From IMG/VR virus record IMGVR_UViG_3300037485_000420, positions 1 through 29,219 of that record: DNA of 29,219 nt; one strand, written 5' to 3'. This DNA comes from a virus. The position numbers and the translations under genes are program-made. Positions 1-5,936 of the stretch are shown here, piece after piece. The notes beneath the pieces are model-generated. The model was given only the letters and a program-made list of their open reading frames with translations. It was not told the origin of the DNA and searched no databases. How positions within the stretch are numbered: position 1 is the stretch's first letter; each line of letters starts with the position of its first letter.

Positions 1-201
1 CACTGGAGTCTCTTCGATTACCTCTACTTCTTCAACAATCTCTTCAACTGTTTCTTCAGCTTCAAAAATATGCTTCAATCCATTCTTATAATACCATTCA
101 TATTGCTTTGGTACTATCTTGTCAATTACTATATTCTGATTCCCTAAAACACTATTATAGATTATAACAGTCTTTCCTTTATACTCATCTTTTATTTTCA
201 T
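1..201 (-). CDS. Small acidic-tailed phage protein (5' part; gene crosses the window junction)
   Basis: This reading frame starts at 201 (ATG, protein begins MKIKDEYKGKTVIIY) and runs off position 1 without a stop. Another in-frame ATG lies at 210. The visible 67 residues have a beta-rich start, an aromatic stretch (QYEWYYKNG) and a Glu/Val-rich tail (EETVEEIVEEVEVIEETPV). If the nine bases shared by both window ends are merged, the frame continues as PKKTRTKKK and stops at 29181, giving 76 residues with an acidic stretch followed by a basic tip. Small proteins of this look stand near head and terminase genes of other Bacteroidota phages (recalled, not searched); a structural or connector role is only a guess. 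It overlaps the upstream gene 185-349 by 17 nt, typical of one operon. Confidence 0.7.
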   Translation of the reverse strand, partial: MKIKDEYKGKTVIIYNSVLGNQNIVIDKIVPKQYEWYYKNGLKHIFEAEETVEEIVEEVEVIEETPV

Positions 202-349
202 TTTTCTCATATTCGTTGGTTATTAAAAACATTAAATAGCTAAAAATAGTAGCAGCTATAAACTTATTTTGGTATTCTTTATCATTCCAAATCATTACAC
301 TCATTCCAATTGCTAAAAGAAATGTGGTTAGTGCTATCCATCTACTCAT
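185..349 (-). CDS. Small two-segment membrane protein (54 aa)
   Basis: The start ATG at 349 lies just upstream of and overlapping the TAG stop of the sigma-like gene (342-344), and the stop TGA is at 185-187. The protein (MSRWIALTTFLLAIGMSVMI...) has a hydrophobic segment at about residues 4-20, a short charged loop (WNDKEYQNK), a second hydrophobic segment at about 30-44 and a charged end (NEYEKNENKR), so a hairpin membrane protein is likely. Function is not recognised. A small holin-like or superinfection role is possible, but the lysis cassette is elsewhere. A bipartite promoter-like element (346-375) sits over its start, so it may be the first gene of the late transcript leading to the terminase. 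Confidence 0.65.
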   Translation of the reverse strand: MSRWIALTTFLLAIGMSVMIWNDKEYQNKFIAATIFSYLMFLITNEYEKNENKR

Positions 350-878
350 AATGGTCTTTATTTAGTTCGTGTTTTAATCGTCTAAGGTCTTGCTTCATTT
401 CCGTTATCATAGCATGAGCAGTAAAAACTGAAATATTAAAATGGTCAGCAATGCTTCTTGTAGTATTATACCCTTTATCGTGAAACGTCTCAAAGAAAAT
501 TAACTTGATTCTATCGTCTAATGTGTTACGATATATTTCAATTACTGACTTCTGCTCCTGGTAGTTTAACTCGAACAGTATTTTATCCTTTATTTCGTCT
601 TCCGCTTCTTCGATTGGAAATTCATTCTCTACACTATTAACAATCTCTTGTTTGCTTTCCGTATCTCTAAATAGTAACTCGCATTTGATAAAATGGAATA
701 GAAAGTCTTTAACGTTTCCGTATTTAAACTTTGATTCGTTTTTTAGGCAGTTCAGATAAGCGTTAGATATTACTGTGTCAGCTTCAATTCGTAGGTTGAT
801 ACGATTTAAAAGATACATTGTATATTTCTTTACATCAATGTAGTGAGTTTGTAGGTATTTATCTAGTGAGTCCTTCAT
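342..878 (-). CDS. Sigma-70/ECF-like RNA polymerase sigma factor (probable)
   Basis: The protein is 178 aa. Residues ~12-75 resemble sigma region 2 (pattern around ADTVISNAYLNCLKN, then GNVKDFLFHFIKCELLFRD, like the 'GN..aWL..IarN...D' stretch of ECF sigmas). Residues ~120-170 resemble region 4, with a helix-turn-helix (TRSIADHFNISVFTAHAMI) followed by a basic helix. Region 2 binds RNA polymerase and the -10 element and region 4 binds the -35 in this family. It is the last gene of the early block, and a promoter-like element covers its 3' end, which suggests control of the switch to late genes. It overlaps the upstream gene by 20 nt. The match is by eye; a non-sigma HTH regulator is the alternative. 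Confidence 0.65.
   Translation of the reverse strand: MKDSLDKYLQTHYIDVKKYTMYLLNRINLRIEADTVISNAYLNCLKNESKFKYGNVKDFLFHFIKCELLFRDTESKQEIVNSVENEFPIEEAEDEIKDKILFELNYQEQKSVIEIYRNTLDDRIKLIFFETFHDKGYNTTRSIADHFNISVFTAHAMITEMKQDLRRLKHELNKDHYE
346..375 (-). promoter_or_regulatory. Bipartite promoter-like element at the end of the sigma-like gene
   Basis: Minus strand: AAAACACGAA (375-366), 11 nt, CCATTATGA (354-346). The spacing equals that of the elements at 23094-23123 and 27264-27293, although here the bases also code the C-terminus of the sigma-like protein. Transcription from it would enter the small membrane protein gene and run across the junction to the terminase. Confidence 0.5.
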
Positions 879-1065
879 ACCATATAAAAAAGTCCTTAAT
901 AAATATCTTTCTTCTCACCATTGAACAAAAACAGTCCTTGCTTTTGATTCCGTTCACTCGTGCATAGATAGCATCTAATTTTTTACATGACAACTTAGAC
1001 GTTTGAATCTTGACATCTGCAATCTTGATTGATTCGATGTAGTCTAATTCATCTTGCTCAAACAT
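859..1065 (-). CDS. Hypothetical small basic protein
   Basis: I take the ATG at 1065 (MFEQDELDYIESIK...), giving 68 aa. The longer frame from 1101 would add 12 residues lying mostly inside the upstream membrane-protein gene and is less likely. The C-terminal half carries a compact motif, ARVNGIKSKDCFCSMVRRK, with two cysteines and several basic residues, then an aromatic end (FFIWYEGLTR). The Cys pair and basic helix could suit nucleic-acid binding, but no family is recognised. It overlaps its neighbours on both sides (1044-1292 and 342-878), so it is translated in an operon with the sigma-like gene. Confidence 0.6.
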   Translation of the reverse strand: MFEQDELDYIESIKIADVKIQTSKLSCKKLDAIYARVNGIKSKDCFCSMVRRKIFIKDFFIWYEGLTR

Positions 1066-1292
1066 AACGAAACGATGTAAGTTAATAAAGATGTGATACA
1101 AGCAAATCCAAAACTACCCGAGTAGATTAGTCCGCTCCAAAATCCCATGCACTTAAAACAACCGAGTCCCGAATATACCCAATTGCTTAAAAAGTTAATC
1201 GGAATATACTCAAAGATAGCATCAATCACGAATTGAATAGGCTCAAATTCTACAAACCACCAAGCAAAAGCGATAATAATTAAATACTCCAT
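1044..1292 (-). CDS. Membrane protein with CFKC motif
   Basis: The protein is 82 aa with three hydrophobic stretches: residues ~3-15 (LIIIAFAWWFVEF), ~45-58 and ~60-78. Between the first and second is the motif GCFKCMGFWSGLIYSG, a CxxC followed by an FWxG stretch. Small phage membrane proteins with the pattern 'C.KC..FW.G' are familiar from Bacteroidota phages, but no role is known to me. The ATG at 1292 follows an 85-nt non-coding stretch with a -7-like box (TATATTTG at 1307-1314), so this gene may start its own transcript that includes the sigma-like gene. Confidence 0.6.
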   Translation of the reverse strand: MEYLIIIAFAWWFVEFEPIQFVIDAIFEYIPINFLSNWVYSGLGCFKCMGFWSGLIYSGSFGFACITSLLTYIVSLCLSKMN

Positions 1293-1303
1293 GACGTTTT
1301 TTT

Positions 1304-1314
1304 CGTCAAATATA
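1304..1314 (-). promoter_or_regulatory. Promoter-like -7 box next to a TGACG hairpin
   Basis: On the minus strand TATATTTG (1307-1314) fits the Bacteroidota -7 consensus TAnnTTTG. A TTG lies 15 nt upstream (1330-1332), shorter than the usual 19-21, so the -33 is weak. TGACG-A7-CGTCA (1292-1308) overlaps both the box and the start codon and could form a hairpin or operator. The rest of 1293-1377 shows only two copies of a GATTAGA/TCTAATC sequence. Confidence 0.3.
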
Positions 1315-1377
1315 TGATTAAATTCTAATCAATACCTTTATAAAGTAAATTTATTATTAAAATGTAGATTAGATTTC

Positions 1378-1587
1378 TCATTCTTTCGTGTTTTTATAGG
1401 TTTCATTGTAGTATTTTTCTGCTTTTTCTTTTGCTAATTTTGCAATACACATACCATTCATATCTCCATTAATTCTTGCCTCAATTATCTGCTCCTTCTC
1501 CATTTCTTTGGCTTGTTCAATTGCTTCTCTTGCAGGCATTGTGCTATCAGTTATCTGCTCAACTAACCATTCTACTGCTGTTTTCAT
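1378..1587 (-). CDS. Hypothetical protein, MKTAVEWLVEQ type
   Basis: The protein is 69 aa, mostly helical and charged. It begins MKTAVEWLVEQI and continues with IEQAKEMEKEQIIEA, a pattern I recall from many small early proteins of Bacteroidota phages; function is unknown. The start ATG at 1587 overlaps the stop of 1584-1769 (ATGA), showing translational coupling. Its last codons contain a copy of the AAAACACGAA motif (1385-1394). Nothing suggests an enzyme. Confidence 0.65.
   Translation of the reverse strand: MKTAVEWLVEQITDSTMPAREAIEQAKEMEKEQIIEARINGDMNGMCIAKLAKEKAEKYYNETYKNTKE
1385..1394 (-). repeat. AAAACACGAA motif copy
   Basis: Exact minus-strand copy inside the last codons of the gene at 1378-1587; no CCATTAT half follows. 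Confidence 0.5.
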
Positions 1588-1769
1588 TCCGTTTCTTTTA
1601 AGTATAACTCTATCACTCTAATTGTCTTTTCTAAGTCATCTCTGAACTGTCCTTTCTTGCGACATCTTACTATCCGTTTAATTACATCAAATTCGTATGC
1701 GTTTAGTTCGTGTTGATTGGCGAATAGGTAAAGGCTTCCATTCGTGTTATCGTAGTGTATATCTTTCAT
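1584..1769 (-). CDS. Hypothetical protein, possibly DUF3310-like
   Basis: The protein is 61 aa. The segment AYEFDVIKRIVRCRKKG followed by a 'DLEKTIRVIELYL' helix recalls the core of DUF3310 phage proteins ('..EldvIkYi.R...KgG.eDL.KA..Yl'). That family is widespread in phages and of unknown biochemical role. Here the family's N-terminal part is replaced by a short start, so the assignment is tentative. It couples to both neighbours through 4-nt ATGA overlaps (1766-1769 and 1584-1587). Confidence 0.55.
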   Translation of the reverse strand: MKDIHYDNTNGSLYLFANQHELNAYEFDVIKRIVRCRKKGQFRDDLEKTIRVIELYLKETE

Positions 1770-2290
1770 TCCTTTAGTTTTTGTTTGTATTTCAAAATTA
1801 GTTCTTTTAATTCAATCTTTGTAAATTTTCTTGTTTCGTAGGCTTTTTCACGCAAAATAATTAATTTGTCTTTTCCTATTTTCTTCTCCAAGTTGATTCC
1901 GTACTCGATTAAATTTCCATGAAGAAAAGTGTTACAGTATTCACATTGCAGGTGAACATTATCTTCGTCAAATCTTACGTTGGCATGACCTCCGCTTGAA
2001 AAATAGTGACCAGCATTCTCTTTCTTGCAAGGTTTACTGCATGAAATACAATTTAATCCTTTGTCCCTTTGTCGAATCCAAGAATTAAACACTTGCTGCG
2101 CTAACTTCAAATAGTCCTGAAGCGTCAACAAATCTTCTTTAGCCTTAATCTTCTTCTCCTTTTTTATAGCAGATAGATTCTTCAAGGCTTGAGCAGTCTT
2201 TAAACACACATCGCAACGATTTGTTTTGATTGTTGAATTAAACTTTTGCTTTGGCTCAAATGGCTCTTTACAAGTCTTGCAATATTTCAT
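1766..2290 (-). CDS. ninG: NinG-like recombination protein / HNH-type zinc nuclease
   Basis: The protein is 174 aa. An N-terminal zinc finger is formed by C4-x2-C7 and C26-x2-C29. A basic helical part (40-60) follows. The C-terminal core has C81, C84 and C88, then AGHYFSSG (His95), a basic segment (R106) and QCEYCNTFLHGN (C116, C119, H124). This layout is that of the lambda NinG (Rap) family, structure-specific nucleases that act on recombination intermediates. It lies among exonuclease, annealing protein, SSB and helicase genes, which fits. It overlaps the gene at 2268-2543 by 23 nt. Length is close to that of the family (about 200 aa). Confidence 0.75.
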   Translation of the reverse strand: MKYCKTCKEPFEPKQKFNSTIKTNRCDVCLKTAQALKNLSAIKKEKKIKAKEDLLTLQDYLKLAQQVFNSWIRQRDKGLNCISCSKPCKKENAGHYFSSGGHANVRFDEDNVHLQCEYCNTFLHGNLIEYGINLEKKIGKDKLIILREKAYETRKFTKIELKELILKYKQKLKE

Positions 2291-2543
2291 CTTCTTGTTG
2301 TTTATCTAACTCCTTTTTCAAATATAATATTTCTAAACGTAAACTGCTATTCACACGCTCAAAAGTAGCATTATCGTCTTCAAGCATTTTAAAGACTTTT
2401 AAAGCATAGTTTAAATCGTTTGCTTCTCTTTCTATAGCTTTTACTTTTTCCTCGCTTAGATTGGCTAATTTCATTCTAAAAAGCAATCTATTGATGCTTA
2501 TCTTTATGTTTAGTCTTGCTATTAGTATATCAGTACCTTTCAT
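2268..2543 (-). CDS. Hypothetical coiled-coil protein
   Basis: The protein is 91 aa and almost wholly helical, with charged heptad-like stretches: NLSEEKVKAIEREANDLNYA and SLRLEILYLKKELDKQQEDE. It probably dimerises. No family is recognised. The ATG at 2543 lies three bases after an AAAACACGAA copy (2547-2556), which itself overlaps the TAA stop of the helicase gene, so only 12 nt separate the two genes. Confidence 0.55.
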   Translation of the reverse strand: MKGTDILIARLNIKISINRLLFRMKLANLSEEKVKAIEREANDLNYALKVFKMLEDDNATFERVNSSLRLEILYLKKELDKQQEDEILQDL

Positions 2544-2546
2544 TTA

Positions 2547-2556
2547 TTCGTGTTTT
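2547..2556 (-). repeat. AAAACACGAA motif copy
   Basis: Exact copy on the minus strand, starting at the helicase stop codon and ending three bases before the next ATG. One of six exact copies in the window (see findings). Confidence 0.6.
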
Positions 2557-3554
2557 TAAAATGGTAAGTTATCGTCAAAACTACTATTTTGCTCCAATGG
2601 CTTATAAAAATTTTGTACTTCTCCAGGTAGTGTATTGTATTTTTTTACCTCACCTTTTTTTGCAGCATAAATTTTATTATGTGTATTGGGAGCGACCACG
2701 TCAATGTCATAATACGTCAAAGTATTTAAATCAAAATGAATGTCTATCTTACCTACACTACCAACTGAACGTGGTTTTATTTTATTGAAATGTATTTCAG
2801 CTTGATTATGCTCAACATCTGCACGATGTACCGTAATCATACATTTACCACTATTAAACCATTCACTACCTCCTTTTAAATCGTAAGGGCTTGGAGGATT
2901 CCTAACTCCGTTTATTTTCTCAGTAAGTTTAGGATGAATAATTGTATGTAAATGCAAATTGTGTTGTTCAGCTATGTGATTTCTATAAGGTAAAACTACC
3001 TCTAAATACGTTGCATAACCTCCGTATTTTTCATAATCATGACTCATATCCTTCCAGCTATCTATACTCGCAGTATGCAATTCTTCAGTTTGTTTAATAC
3101 TTGCTGCTATATCCCAAAACTGCATTGGAGTTAATTTTGCTTTAACATCCGTTTTAGTTAATACTTTAAAATGTTCCGTTACCCACTTGATGTTATCTTC
3201 AATCTCAGCATCGGTAATTGAATTAACTTTTTTAGGGTCAAAAGTCTTACTTGTCTTTTTATGAATGAAGTCCGCTATTATTTCAACATTATTACCAACA
3301 TCGGGAAAATATATTAAATGCTTCCATCCGTAGAATATTGAAGTATTCATAAGTAACTCCATTAACACCTGAGTTTTACCACTCATTGGAAACCCAGTCC
3401 AATCAGTACAATTACCTAACTGCATCGAATAGTGTTTATCTATCTTGTCGAATCCTAAATAAACTCCTTTATCGTGATAGTTATCTCTATAACTTTTTAG
3501 TTGTTTAAGAACATCTATAGGCTCAGTTATTTTAAATCCTTCTATTATTGCCAT
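2556..3554 (-). CDS. DnaB-like replicative helicase / RecA-fold ATPase
   Basis: The protein is 332 aa. Walker A is GFPMSGKT (residues 54-61); a Walker B-like strand ends at D165 (TASIDSWKDM); a sensor-like HTIIHPKL follows at about 204. This is the RecA-like core of phage DnaB/Twinkle-type helicases without the usual N-terminal domain, so it depends on another protein for loading or primase contact. The upstream gene (replisome-organiser-like) overlaps it by 10 nt, a classic loader-helicase pairing. The C-terminus is FDDNLPF, like the acidic tip of bacterial SSB proteins. The ATG at 3554 gives MAIIEGFKI, a natural start just before the conserved core. A packaging or RecA role is less likely. 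Confidence 0.75.
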   Translation of the reverse strand: MAIIEGFKITEPIDVLKQLKSYRDNYHDKGVYLGFDKIDKHYSMQLGNCTDWTGFPMSGKTQVLMELLMNTSIFYGWKHLIYFPDVGNNVEIIADFIHKKTSKTFDPKKVNSITDAEIEDNIKWVTEHFKVLTKTDVKAKLTPMQFWDIAASIKQTEELHTASIDSWKDMSHDYEKYGGYATYLEVVLPYRNHIAEQHNLHLHTIIHPKLTEKINGVRNPPSPYDLKGGSEWFNSGKCMITVHRADVEHNQAEIHFNKIKPRSVGSVGKIDIHFDLNTLTYYDIDVVAPNTHNKIYAAKKGEVKKYNTLPGEVQNFYKPLEQNSSFDDNLPF

Positions 3555-4165
3555 GCTGCTCTGAATTTTTGTGATTCTATTTTTGTAGAGTTTAAGTATC
3601 TTGTAAAGTTCTCATTTCTTAAGAAGTGTGAAGGAGTACACATATTATTTTCAATTACCCATGAAGAATTACACATTTCTTTAAAAGCAATATCAAAATC
3701 TTCAGCAGTATAATTTAATTTTTTAAGTAATAGTAAGTTGTTTATGTCGGTAGGATTTAAGGTCTTGAATTTACCTACTGAATTTTTATATTTCAACTTA
3801 GTATTGTTAAACCACAAAAGAAATTTATCAACATCTTTCTTTAATAATTTACCTTCTTCTTTCCCTTCTTCTTTCTCTTTCTCTTTCCCTTGTACCTTAC
3901 CCCCTTCCGTACCCCCTTCCGTACCCCCTTCGATAGGGTTTAAAATTATTTTAGTTTTACCCTCAAAACCAAGCACTTGTGCGTCTATACTATGCTTTTG
4001 TGAAAGATACGCAAACTTAGACATTTTAGAAAGTTCATTAAAATCAGGCTCGATTCCTTCAAATTGTTTTTGTAACAATGCCCATAAAAATTCACCCCTT
4101 TCATTTTTGGTAAGTTCTTTAGAAACATCATAATAACTTCGATAAAAGTTAAATGCTTTTCTCAT
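3545..4165 (-). CDS. Replisome-organiser-like protein (DUF6291-like N-terminus)
   Basis: I choose ATG 4165 (MRKAFNFYRSYYDVSKEL), 206 aa. The frame is open further up to a TTG at 4273, but the extension is basic and low in character and its 'start' sits in a promoter-like box. Residues 1-70 resemble DUF6291, found in phage replication proteins. Residues ~82-110 are a low-complexity hinge (EGGTEGGTEGG, then Lys/Glu/Gly-rich). Residues ~115-200 form a helical C-terminal domain ending in a 'TPSHFLRNENFTRYL' motif seen in phage replication initiators. Role inferred: origin recognition or helicase loading for the adjacent DnaB-like protein. It overlaps that gene by 10 nt. Confidence 0.6.
   Translation of the reverse strand: MRKAFNFYRSYYDVSKELTKNERGEFLWALLQKQFEGIEPDFNELSKMSKFAYLSQKHSIDAQVLGFEGKTKIILNPIEGGTEGGTEGGKVQGKEKEKEEGKEEGKLLKKDVDKFLLWFNNTKLKYKNSVGKFKTLNPTDINNLLLLKKLNYTAEDFDIAFKEMCNSSWVIENNMCTPSHFLRNENFTRYLNSTKIESQKFRAAWQ
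3852..3891 (-). repeat. Purine tract in the hinge of the replisome-organiser-like gene
   Basis: Forty bases are purine only on the minus strand (C/T only on plus), with partial mirror symmetry (CTTCTTTCCCTTCTTC). It codes for the Lys/Glu/Gly hinge, which may be the only reason for it. Confidence 0.6.
3898..3933 (-). repeat. Three 12-bp tandem repeats coding EGGT
   Basis: Plus-strand TACCCCCTTCCG occurs twice exactly and once with the last two bases changed. The repeats code EGGT-EGGT-EGGK in the flexible hinge and could vary in number between related phages. Confidence 0.75.
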
Positions 4166-4203
4166 AAATAATTTGTTAAATAAAAAAGCCAATCTAAAAA
4201 GGT

Positions 4204-4262
4204 GCGTAGGATTACCTTTTTTCGACTGACTTTTCTGTAAAAATTTCTTGAAGTTCCTACGC
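4204..4262 (-). promoter_or_regulatory. Inverted repeat in the presumed leader of the gene at 4165
   Basis: GCGTAGGA (4204-4211) and TCCTACGC (4255-4262) are perfect 8-bp arms with a 43-nt loop. A -7-like box TATATTTG (4271-4278, minus) lies just upstream, so an RNA starting there would carry this structure before ATG 4165. No good -33 is seen. If translation really starts at the TTG at 4273 these bases are coding. Confidence 0.3.
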
Positions 4263-4293
4263 TTCGTGTACAAATATAAGACGTATTTTTTAA

Positions 4294-4503
4294 TTATTCG
4301 TTGCTTTTTCTAATAAACTTTTTTGAATAAATACCTCTTCTACTATCACATTCATCTTCCCATTCATCTAATAGCCAAACATCGTAAACTAAGTCGGGAA
4401 GTATATCCGCCTTTTGAACTGCATCTTCTTTGCTATTTGCGTTACCAATCCAAAAAGCGGGTTGATTTTCTCGGTAGTAAAATACTTTGTAGTAAGTCTT
4501 CAT
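4294..4503 (-). CDS. Hypothetical small protein
   Basis: The protein is 69 aa (MKTYYKVFYYRENQPAFWIG...), with a beta-strand-like aromatic start, then a helix (SKEDAVQKAD) and an acidic stretch (LLDEWEDECD) before a basic end (SKKFIRKSNE). The start matches a common small-phage-protein type but I recognise no family. It follows 4500-4721 with a 4-nt overlap and precedes the replisome-organiser-like gene. Confidence 0.55.
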   Translation of the reverse strand: MKTYYKVFYYRENQPAFWIGNANSKEDAVQKADILPDLVYDVWLLDEWEDECDSRRGIYSKKFIRKSNE

Positions 4504-4721
4504 ATCGTTAAATTGTTATCGTTTGCAATTTCTCTAATTTTTTCTCTTAGATGTTCAGCCATTTTATATTCGTCTTCCGTTGGTCTTGTGCCTAAATAAA
4601 AATCCCTTTTAGTAACTTCTCTTAAGTATTGGTCAAGCTCCAATACCGTATGCTTCCAATCAAAAGCCTCCATAGCTAGTTTAGCATCGTCTTGCTCGTC
4701 AAATTCAATAGTTATCTTCAT
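4500..4721 (-). CDS. Hypothetical protein MKITIEF...ELDQYLR
   Basis: I choose ATG 4721 (MKITIEFDEQDDAKLAMEAFD), 73 aa. The longer frame from 4769 would run through the terminator hairpin of the SSB-like gene and adds an untypical sequence. The protein pairs a short beta start with helices; the pattern 'A+..A.++....ELDQYLR' is one I recall from conserved small proteins of phage replication modules, function unknown. It sits between the SSB-like gene and other small genes. A 74-nt gap upstream (4722-4795) holds a hairpin. Confidence 0.6.
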   Translation of the reverse strand: MKITIEFDEQDDAKLAMEAFDWKHTVLELDQYLREVTKRDFYLGTRPTEDEYKMAEHLREKIREIANDNNLTI

Positions 4722-4767
4722 TGTTTTTAGGTTTAAAATGTCCAGTTTTTTAATTAATAAACATGAC

Positions 4768-4794
4768 AAAAGGAGGCTTTTACACCTCCGTTTT
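4768..4794 (-). terminator. Hairpin after the SSB-like gene (weak terminator)
   Basis: On the minus strand GGAGG-tgtaaaag-CCTCC is followed by TTTTG. The stem is only 5-6 bp and the T-run is four, so termination may be partial. The hairpin lies directly after the stop of the gene at 4796-5080. Confidence 0.45.
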
Positions 4795-4795
4795 A

Positions 4796-5080
4796 TTAGA
4801 ATGGTAAATCAGTACTATTAGAACTTTGCATACTCATTCCCGTAGGCTTTGCTTCCGTTCTTTCAACGTACTCCGCTTTAACAATTTTTCCATCAGTCCA
4901 AGCCACCTTTCCGTTACCTACGAATTTTTTAGGCATTTTAGATTCTCGGTCTTCTTTTGACTGCGCTACAAAGATACTTGCGTTATTACCGTAGTCATCT
5001 TGTTTTTCGTTTACACTCATGGTGTACTTATCGTACCCACCTTGTGCATTTTTGATACTAAAGTTAATTAGTGAACTCAT
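4796..5080 (-). CDS. Single-stranded DNA-binding-like protein
   Basis: The protein is 94 aa, shorter than a classic SSB (about 110-180). It has a beta-rich body (INFSIKNAQGGYDKYTMSVN; ASIFVAQSKEDRE; KVAWTDGKIVKAEYVER) followed by a disordered Ser/Met-rich linker and the tip STDLPF, which resembles the acidic C-terminal peptide (DD[I/L]PF) through which SSBs recruit partner enzymes. It lies between exonuclease and helicase genes, so coating of recombination or replication intermediates is the likely job. The ATG at 5080 overlaps the exonuclease stop (ATGA). A different OB-fold accessory factor is possible. Confidence 0.6.
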   Translation of the reverse strand: MSSLINFSIKNAQGGYDKYTMSVNEKQDDYGNNASIFVAQSKEDRESKMPKKFVGNGKVAWTDGKIVKAEYVERTEAKPTGMSMQSSNSTDLPF

Positions 5081-5751
5081 GATAAAATTGTTTTTAGTTG
5101 TTCGTAATATTGACGTGCCGCCTTGACCCGTTCAATTATCTTTGCTTGTGCTTCTTCGTCTTTTTGCACAATAAAACGTTTTATTCTTAACTCATTTGGA
5201 ATTTGGTCAAAGTTATGGCTTAACTGTACCGCTTCCCTTACGTTCAAATCCTCATCAATTAAATGCAGTTTCCAATGCTCACGTCTTACTTCGTCTTCAA
5301 CAATCTCGAAAGGAGTATTCATTAAGCAATAAACCAATTCGCTAGTATCGTGTCCCGTTAGCATCATGTAACCTTGCATCTGCCAAAAATAATCTTTATT
5401 CTTTAAAGAAGAATCGAACATCGGGAAAGTTGACCCGTTCCAAGAGCATTTTATATCCGCTAAAAGATTATCGGTACAAATGTCAGGCTCACCCGTTAAC
5501 CATTCGTTATTAAATCTCGTTTCATTCTTTACTACAAACTCCCATTTAAGAACTTCAGAAGCAAATTGAATGGCTTGGTCTTCCATTTGTATACCTTTAT
5601 CCGTATAACGTGAACTAAAGTCTTTATAGATTCCCAATTCTTTCTCTTTAAACACATCTTGAATGTATGTTTTTGCAGTTTCAGACAAAACCTCAGATTT
5701 ACTCCGAGGGTCTGTCATCAGCTTTCCTAAACTTGAACATCTAACTATCAT
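5077..5751 (-). CDS. YqaJ/lambda-Exo-like PD-(D/E)XK exonuclease
   Basis: The protein is 224 aa. It starts MIVRCSSLGKLMTDPR, as in YqaJ-type phage exonucleases where the N-terminal Ser helix packs on DNA. Metal-site residues are seen as E57 (QMEDQAIQ), GEPD (87-90) and ADIKCSW (98-104, the D-x-K pair), followed by QMQGYM (124-129). This is the lambda exonuclease fold, which resects one strand of double-stranded DNA to leave a 3' overhang for the annealing protein. The ERF gene lies just upstream with one small gene between, completing a two-component recombination system. Start and stop overlap the neighbours by 4 nt. Confidence 0.82.
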   Translation of the reverse strand: MIVRCSSLGKLMTDPRSKSEVLSETAKTYIQDVFKEKELGIYKDFSSRYTDKGIQMEDQAIQFASEVLKWEFVVKNETRFNNEWLTGEPDICTDNLLADIKCSWNGSTFPMFDSSLKNKDYFWQMQGYMMLTGHDTSELVYCLMNTPFEIVEDEVRREHWKLHLIDEDLNVREAVQLSHNFDQIPNELRIKRFIVQKDEEAQAKIIERVKAARQYYEQLKTILS

Positions 5752-5936
5752 GCTAATTTATTTAATGTTAATTCAACTAATTTATTTCTATTCTCATCTG
5801 CAAACTCTTGTGTTATTAAACCGCTTTCAACCATTTTTTTGATTTCTCGATTGATTGCTTTAATCTTTATAGTTTCTGCATTGTCTCTTGGAGAATTGGA
5901 TTGTCTATCTCTTGTTATTTTATAGTTTTTACTCAT
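5748..5936 (-). CDS. Hypothetical charged helical protein
   Basis: The protein is 62 aa. A basic N-terminus (MSKNYKITRDRQSNSPR) is followed by two amphipathic helices (ETIKIKAINREIKKMVESG and QEFADENRNKLVELTLNKLA). No family is recognised. It lies between the ERF annealing protein and the exonuclease, with 4-nt overlaps on each side, so it may be an accessory factor of that pair. Confidence 0.55.
   Translation of the reverse strand: MSKNYKITRDRQSNSPRDNAETIKIKAINREIKKMVESGLITQEFADENRNKLVELTLNKLA

Noticed and set aside
859-1101. Longer start at 1101 for the gene ending at 859
   Set aside because: The extra 12 residues lie in the upstream membrane-protein gene and the ATG at 1065 gives a more typical start.
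3738-4133. 131-codon plus-strand frame opposite the replisome-organiser-like gene
   Set aside because: Its Pro/Ser/Phe low-complexity sequence comes from reading the purine tract backwards.
4166-4273. TTG start at 4273 for the replisome-organiser-like gene
   Set aside because: The extension has no family-like character and the TTG sits in a TATATTTG box; ATG 4165 begins at the domain start. Not fully excluded.
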